Source of the DNA: SZAS-18 sp038322235
GTDB lineage: Bacteria > Verrucomicrobiota > Verrucomicrobiia > Chthoniobacterales > SZAS-18
NCBI GenBank assembly: GCA_038322235.1
Contig: JBBQFQ010000014.1
Location: 32,193-96,192 of the forward strand
Reading direction: 5' to 3'
DNA: 64,000 nt
Shown here: in pieces, positions 59,754 to 64,000 of the stretch
Position numbering within the stretch: the first letter of the stretch is position 1
Layout of the letters: each line of letters begins with the position of its first letter
Notes under the pieces: model-generated
Database searches by the model: none
Seen by the model: only the letters and a program-made list of their open reading frames with translations
What the model was told of the DNA's origin: nothing
Position numbers and translations under genes: made by a program

Positions 59754-61064
59754 ATGGAAACCATTGGGATCGGATTGCTGGGCTTTGGCACGGTCGGGCG
59801 CGGGGTGTTCGAGAACCTGACGCGAAACCGTGATCTCATCGCGCAGCGCATTGGCGTCCGCCTGGAGATCGTCCGGGCCGCCGTCACCAGTCTCGAGAAA
59901 ACCCGCAGCCTGCCGCCGGAGGCCGGCCCGGACCTGCTCACCGCCGATCCGATCGAGGTGATCAACGATCCGCGGGTCCGCATCGTCGTGGAGGTGATGG
60001 GCGGAATCGACCGCGCCCATGCGCTCATCACCGCGGCGATCCGGGCCGGGAAAACCGTCGTCACGGCGAACAAGGCCCTGCTCGCCGAGCGCGGCCGACT
60101 AATCTTCGCCGAGGCCGAGGCCGCGGGCGTCGCGGTGTTTTTCGAGGCGTCGACGGCGGGGGGAATTCCGATCATCAAGGTCGTCCGCGAGGCCTTCGTC
60201 GCGAATCATTTCAAGAGCTTCCACGGAATCATCAACGGAACGAGCAACTACATCCTCACGCGCATGACGGAGAGCGGCTTGAGCTTTGCTGCGGCGCTCG
60301 CGGAGGCCCAGGCGCAGGGGTATGCGGAGGCAGATCCCACCCTCGACGTGAACGGATGGGATGCGGCGCACAAGGCGATCATCCTCGCGTCGCTCGCCTA
60401 CGGCATCTGGGTGGAGCCACGCGAGATCAGCGTGCAGGGGATCGACCTCGTCAGTCCCGAAGACATCGCCTTCGCGCGCCAGCTCGGCTGGAGGATCAAA
60501 CTTCTCGCGAGCATTCGCGCCCTCGATTGCGGCGGCGTCAGTGTGGGCGTGCATCCGACGCTCATCCCGCACCAACACGTGCTGGCCTCGGTCAACGGAG
60601 TCTTCAACGCAATCGCCGTGCGCGGAGACGTCGTGGGCGACGCGCTCTTCTACGGCCGCGGCGCGGGCGGAGGCCCGACCGGAAGCGCGGTCATCTCGGA
60701 TCTCGCGGACGCGGCCTCCGCGCTGGTGAATGGCGCGACCCCGCGCTGTTCGGGGGTGCGGGCGCACTCGCTCTACGGGAACTGCGTACCGCCGGATGAC
60801 GTCGAATCGCGCTGGTACCTGCGGCTCGCGGTCGACGACCAACCTGGCGTACTCGGGCAGGTCGCGGGCGCGCTGGGGCGGAAGGGCATCGGCATTTCCT
60901 CCGCGCTCCAGCCCGAGCAGCACGATCCGGACGATCGGGCGCAGCTCATTTTGATGCTCGACCGCTCGAGCTTCGGTCAGATGCGCGCGGCGCTCGCGGA
61001 GATCGAAGCCTTCCCCTGCGTCCGCCCGCCCGCCCGGCTCTTGCGGGTGGAGACGTTCAATTAG
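59754..61064 (+). CDS. hom: Homoserine dehydrogenase
   Basis: A 436-residue enzyme that reduces aspartate semialdehyde to homoserine for methionine and threonine. Motifs: GLLGFGTVGRGVFENL (NAD(P) site), VVEVMGGIDRA, VVTANKALLA, FEASTAGGIPIIKVVRE, GIINGTSNYILTRM and the C-terminal ACT domain (RLAVDDQPGVLGQVAGALG), the usual allosteric site. The catalytic Lys of the family is in the YAEADPTLDVNGWDAAHK stretch. ATG 59754 is used rather than a TTG 12 codons upstream. It overlaps the convergent glycosyltransferase gene by 4 bases at the stops. Clear call. Confidence 0.95.
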   Translation: METIGIGLLGFGTVGRGVFENLTRNRDLIAQRIGVRLEIVRAAVTSLEKTRSLPPEAGPDLLTADPIEVINDPRVRIVVEVMGGIDRAHALITAAIRAGKTVVTANKALLAERGRLIFAEAEAAGVAVFFEASTAGGIPIIKVVREAFVANHFKSFHGIINGTSNYILTRMTESGLSFAAALAEAQAQGYAEADPTLDVNGWDAAHKAIILASLAYGIWVEPREISVQGIDLVSPEDIAFARQLGWRIKLLASIRALDCGGVSVGVHPTLIPHQHVLASVNGVFNAIAVRGDVVGDALFYGRGAGGGPTGSAVISDLADAASALVNGATPRCSGVRAHSLYGNCVPPDDVESRWYLRLAVDDQPGVLGQVAGALGRKGIGISSALQPEQHDPDDRAQLILMLDRSSFGQMRAALAEIEAFPCVRPPARLLRVETFN

Positions 61065-63217
61065 CGCCTCGGTTTCGGCGCGGTGGGCGCCGGCGTCGCA
61101 GCCTTCGGGGCTGCCGTCGGCGTCGGGGGGACAGTGGGAAGCGCGGTCGGCGTGGGAGTGGCCGCGGCGGACGCAGACGCGCGGACCTGGATCTCGCGCA
61201 GATGGACGAACTGGAGCGGCCCTCCCGCCACCTCGATCTCGATCAGGTCCACCTTCGGACTGCCAGGAATTTCGACTTCCGTGTGATAGCTCTTGCCCGG
61301 CTTGGGCATGAACCGCCCTTCCTGAGCCACGACAACGGCATCACCAAGCTGCGCCCGAATCTTCCAGTCAACGACTCCGTCCTCCCAGTGATGGACGCCC
61401 AGATGCCCGACCGGCTGCGGCGTTTCGAAGCGGATCGTCATCTTCAAAGGGACACCCTGAAAACAGCGCCCGATCGCCGCGGTCGGCCCACAGTTGATCA
61501 GCTCGGGGCCCTTGATGTTCTCCAGCCCGCTCGTGATCAGGATAGCGCTGGCTCCGCCAATCAAGATCGTTTGCTCGTTCGGAGTCGCGAGCCGCTTCTG
61601 CTCGACCTCGCGCACCTCCTGCCAGTCCTTCCGGATGCGCAGGTGACCGGCCACGAAACCGATCGTTCCATCCGGGTAGCGAATCCGCCGGCGCACCCGA
61701 AATTCCTCCACGAGCTGGCTCGTGAGAGCGACGCGATATTCGTCGATGGTCAGCACGACAAGATCCGCGGGCTTCGGGCGGTCCTCTTCGCTCACGAGCA
61801 TTTGATCAAGGGCGCGCAGCGTGACCGCCCGGCGTTCAGAACCCCAGCCGAAAAAAGGCGGGAACGAGCCTGGACCGTTCGACCAGGTGTGGGAAACAAA
61901 GACCCGGGCGTCCCGGGGAAGCGTGCGTTCGAGCGCGGGCAGTTCGTCCCGGAAAAGCGTCTGCGCTCCCCATTGCATGCCGAAGAGACCGTACTCCCGC
62001 GGGATCAACGGACCGAGCGTGATGCAATCGCGCGCCATGGAGAGCGTGATGATCCACACGGCCACGACCGCCATCGCCCCAGCGGCCCGGCGCAGCCAGG
62101 GGGTCTCCAGCGCATCGAACATCATCTCCCAGCCGAGGGCGATGATGATCACGAGCGGAATAACCGTCGCGAGCGCGCGGGTCATCCCGAAGCCGGCGAG
62201 AGCGCCCGTGGCGGGAGCGGCGAGGAGGACGACGACCGTCTGGACCGCGGCCGGCGTACGGCGACGCTGCCAGAGCTGCCACAGGCCGGCGACGAAGAAC
62301 GGGAAGAGGACTGCCAGAATGTGCGGATGAAAGACGGCTCGATGCCGCCAGAGTTCCGCCGGACGCGGCAGGAACCACGTGCGGGGATCGAACGCGATCA
62401 GATACTCGCCGAAGTATCGTCCCACCTTCTGCCACCACGGGATCTCCGCGTGGAGGTACGTCGCGACGTCATTGAGGTGGTCTTCGACCATCGCCGGATG
62501 GTCGAACCGGAAGCGGACATAGGGCAGGAAGAGTTCGAGCCCGAGCAGGACCCCGAAGAGAGACCAGCGCCAGTTTTGCAGATGATAGCGCCAGTCGAGC
62601 AAGAAGAGCAGGCCGCCGGCCACGAGCATGAGACCCTGGCCGTTGCTGTAGCTGTAGAAGGCGCCTGCTCCGAAAACCATCGCCCCGAGAATCCAGGCCG
62701 GATGCCGCGAGCGGTACAGCGTGTAGCACGCCAGGAAGCCCGCGACACAAGGCGCCATCAGCGCCGTCTCGAATCCGGTTCGTTCGTGCAGAAACCAAGC
62801 AGGAGACGCCGCCAGGAGCATCGGCGAAAGCCACCAGCCACGCAGACCGAAGCCGTAGTGAAGGAAGATGCCGAGGGCGATCACCGCGAACACGCTCGCC
62901 GCGACCGAAACTCCCCGCACCACGGTCACCTTGTTCCCAAACACCTGCGCGGCGAAGCCCTGCACGTAGACGCTCAGGGAGAGGTTGAACTTTTTGACGT
63001 TCTTGAAATAGGCCGGAAAGCGCTCGTGGGGTGGCTCGAAAGCCTTCCAGCCGTTGTCGCGGAGCTGCTGGAACTCGACCGGATGAATCGCCTCGTCGCA
63101 GAAGAAGTAACTCGGAAAATCCTCCAGACTGGTGGTGAACATGGCGATGTACACGATCAATCCGAGCAGGAACGCCAGGAGGGCGGGGAGGGGCGGAAAG
63201 GGGCGGGCATCGCTCAT
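61061..63217 (-). CDS. Polytopic membrane glycosyltransferase-like protein (GT39/ArnT type)
   Basis: A 718-residue protein from ATG 63217 (MSDARPFPPLPALLAFLLG). About ten membrane helices cover residues 8-440. An early acidic loop, FFCDEAIHPVEF, has the Asp-Glu seen in lipid-linked GT-C glycosyltransferases such as ArnT and protein mannosyltransferases. A soluble region of about 250 residues follows, with TIRFETPQPVGHLGVHHWED, a discoidin-like beta fold. The tail is Ala/Pro/Thr-rich (TPTPTALPTVPPTPTA). It probably moves a sugar from a polyprenyl donor outside the membrane. The frame stays open another 249 codons into the upstream 21-bp array; that part is not protein-like and is rejected. Confidence 0.75.
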   Translation of the reverse strand: MSDARPFPPLPALLAFLLGLIVYIAMFTTSLEDFPSYFFCDEAIHPVEFQQLRDNGWKAFEPPHERFPAYFKNVKKFNLSLSVYVQGFAAQVFGNKVTVVRGVSVAASVFAVIALGIFLHYGFGLRGWWLSPMLLAASPAWFLHERTGFETALMAPCVAGFLACYTLYRSRHPAWILGAMVFGAGAFYSYSNGQGLMLVAGGLLFLLDWRYHLQNWRWSLFGVLLGLELFLPYVRFRFDHPAMVEDHLNDVATYLHAEIPWWQKVGRYFGEYLIAFDPRTWFLPRPAELWRHRAVFHPHILAVLFPFFVAGLWQLWQRRRTPAAVQTVVVLLAAPATGALAGFGMTRALATVIPLVIIIALGWEMMFDALETPWLRRAAGAMAVVAVWIITLSMARDCITLGPLIPREYGLFGMQWGAQTLFRDELPALERTLPRDARVFVSHTWSNGPGSFPPFFGWGSERRAVTLRALDQMLVSEEDRPKPADLVVLTIDEYRVALTSQLVEEFRVRRRIRYPDGTIGFVAGHLRIRKDWQEVREVEQKRLATPNEQTILIGGASAILITSGLENIKGPELINCGPTAAIGRCFQGVPLKMTIRFETPQPVGHLGVHHWEDGVVDWKIRAQLGDAVVVAQEGRFMPKPGKSYHTEVEIPGSPKVDLIEIEVAGGPLQFVHLREIQVRASASAAATPTPTALPTVPPTPTAAPKAATPAPTAPKPRR

Positions 63218-63344
63218 GCGCGCGGCCATCCAAGCACGAACGATGCCGGAAACCAAGCGCGCGCGATCCACGCGGCGCTTGAATTCAAGCGGAAAGCACC
63301 GCCGCGCCGCTCCGGCGACAGTGCCAGTCGCCATCGCCTCGTAG
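63218..63344. other. Leader between the glycosyltransferase and the array
   Basis: A 127-base segment separating the glycosyltransferase start from the repeat array. It should contain the promoter, but I see no clear boxes. It translates without stops in the gene's frame, which is why an automatic start call could run into the array. Confidence 0.35.
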
Positions 63345-64000
63345 CGCCGGAAGATCGAGACCTCTGGCCGGTACATCGCGAGGTCGGGCGCGAAGGTCGC
63401 GACCTCTGGCCGGTACACCGCGAGGTCGGGCGCGAAGATCGCGACCTCTGCCCGGTACATCGCGAGGTCGGGCGCGAAGGTCGCGACCTCTGGCCGGTAC
63501 ATCGCCAGGTCGGGCGCGAAGATCGCGACCTCTGGCCGGTACATTGCGAGCTCGGGCGCGAAGATCGCGACCTCTGGCCGGTACACCGCGAGGTCGGGCG
63601 CGAAGGTCGCGAGCTCTGGCCGGTACGTCGCGAGGTCGGGCGCGAAGATCGCGACCTCTGCCCGGTACATCGCCGGGTCGGGCGCGAAGGTCGCGACCTC
63701 TGGCCGGTACATCGCGAGGTCGGGCGCGAAGGTCGCGACCTCTGGCCGGTACACCGCGAGGTCGGGCGCGAAGGTCGCGACCTCTGCCCGGTACATCGCG
63801 AGGTCGGGCGCGAAGGTCGCGAGCTCTGGCCGGTAGGTCGCGAGGTCGGGCGCGAAGATCACGACCTCTGGCCGGTACATCGCGAGGTCGGGCGCGAAGG
63901 TCGCGACCTCTGGCCGGTACGCCGCGAGGTCGGGCGCGAAGGTCGCGAGCTCTGGCCGGTACACCGCGAGGTCGGGCGCGAAGATCGCGACCTCTGGCCG
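63345..64000. repeat. 21-bp-period array with 42-bp higher-order unit, continuing beyond the right edge
   Basis: About 15.5 tandem units of 42 bases, each made of two 21-mers: GCGAGGTCGGGCGCGAAGGTC and GCGACCTCTGGCCGGTACATC. Units are nearly identical; the variation is confined to a few positions that toggle between two or three alternatives (GAAGGTC/GAAGATC, TACATC/TACACC/TACGTC, TGGCC/TGCCC). The unit has the inverted repeat GAGGTCG/CGACCTC and the palindrome GGTCGCGACC. There is no spacer. On the reverse strand it reads as a 14-residue repeat containing MYRPEVATFAPDLA. It lies upstream of the glycosyltransferase gene. The array is cut by the window edge. Confidence 0.95.

Noticed and set aside
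63345..64000. CRISPR array or coding N-terminal domain
   Set aside because: No spacers and near-identical units exclude CRISPR; as protein it is a monotonous repeat upstream of a proper start.

Overview
The window is high-GC, densely coded bacterial DNA, about two-thirds G+C by eye. Its secreted proteome points to Verrucomicrobiota: a PEP-CTERM-tagged CHRD protein, a delta-60-repeat protein, HAF/Kelch/FN3 mosaics, a DUF1800/DUF1501 pair and several proteins sharing one C-terminal module. This lineage call is inference from gene content; there is no rRNA or marker-gene evidence here. No tRNA, rRNA, CRISPR array or intact transposase was recognised.

Layout. 1-5051 (-): a giant secreted protein running off the left edge. 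5.5-8.3 kb: TetR regulator with an alpha/beta hydrolase, then a PEP-mutase-family enzyme and a cupin. 8.4-16.0 kb: four secreted or surface proteins with a MOSC protein between them. 16.1-20.5 kb: a methionine-salvage cluster (mtnK divergent from mtnB, a 31-codon remnant that looks like mtnD, and a fused mtnC-mtnA). 20.5-23.4 kb: an AT-richer accessory patch with a broken Rhs gene, a possible partner gene and a large imperfect inverted repeat. 23.4-24.6 kb: an HD hydrolase followed by an intergenic array of about 35 units of 21 bp. 24.7-32.1 kb (-): a probable operon of exoD, a small Ala/Lys-rich protein, a canonical P-type ATPase, a C-terminally truncated CorA-like protein, a P-type ATPase homologue that has lost its catalytic residues and its N domain, and a 105-residue protein. 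32.2-44 kb: secreted, envelope and redox proteins, including DUF1501/DUF1800, TPR, TonB-like, an anti-sigma protein, a probable beta-barrel and a TlpA-type thioredoxin. 44-46.8 kb: a partner-switching module (PAS/SpoIIE phosphatase, STAS, HATPase). 46.9-63.2 kb: PhzF, an exported MetX-like hydrolase, a 1342-residue mosaic, a class-III aminotransferase, a hybrid histidine kinase, acyl-CoA dehydrogenase, an FAD oxidoreductase, homoserine dehydrogenase and a membrane glycosyltransferase. 63.3 kb to the right edge: a second 21-bp-period array, with a 42-bp higher-order unit.

How the genes fit together. The mtn genes cover methylthioribose phosphorylation, isomerisation, dehydration and enolase-phosphatase steps. 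The dioxygenase step is represented only by the remnant. The 24.7-32.1 kb operon looks like an ion-transport system built round one active and one inactive P-type ATPase. The phosphatase/STAS/HATPase set is a regulatory switch whose sigma-factor or other target is not in the window.

Most worth following up: the two 21-bp-period arrays, the active/dead P-type ATPase pair with a CorA cut just before its GMN position, the mtnD remnant beside the mtnC-mtnA fusion, and the Rhs/inverted-repeat patch.
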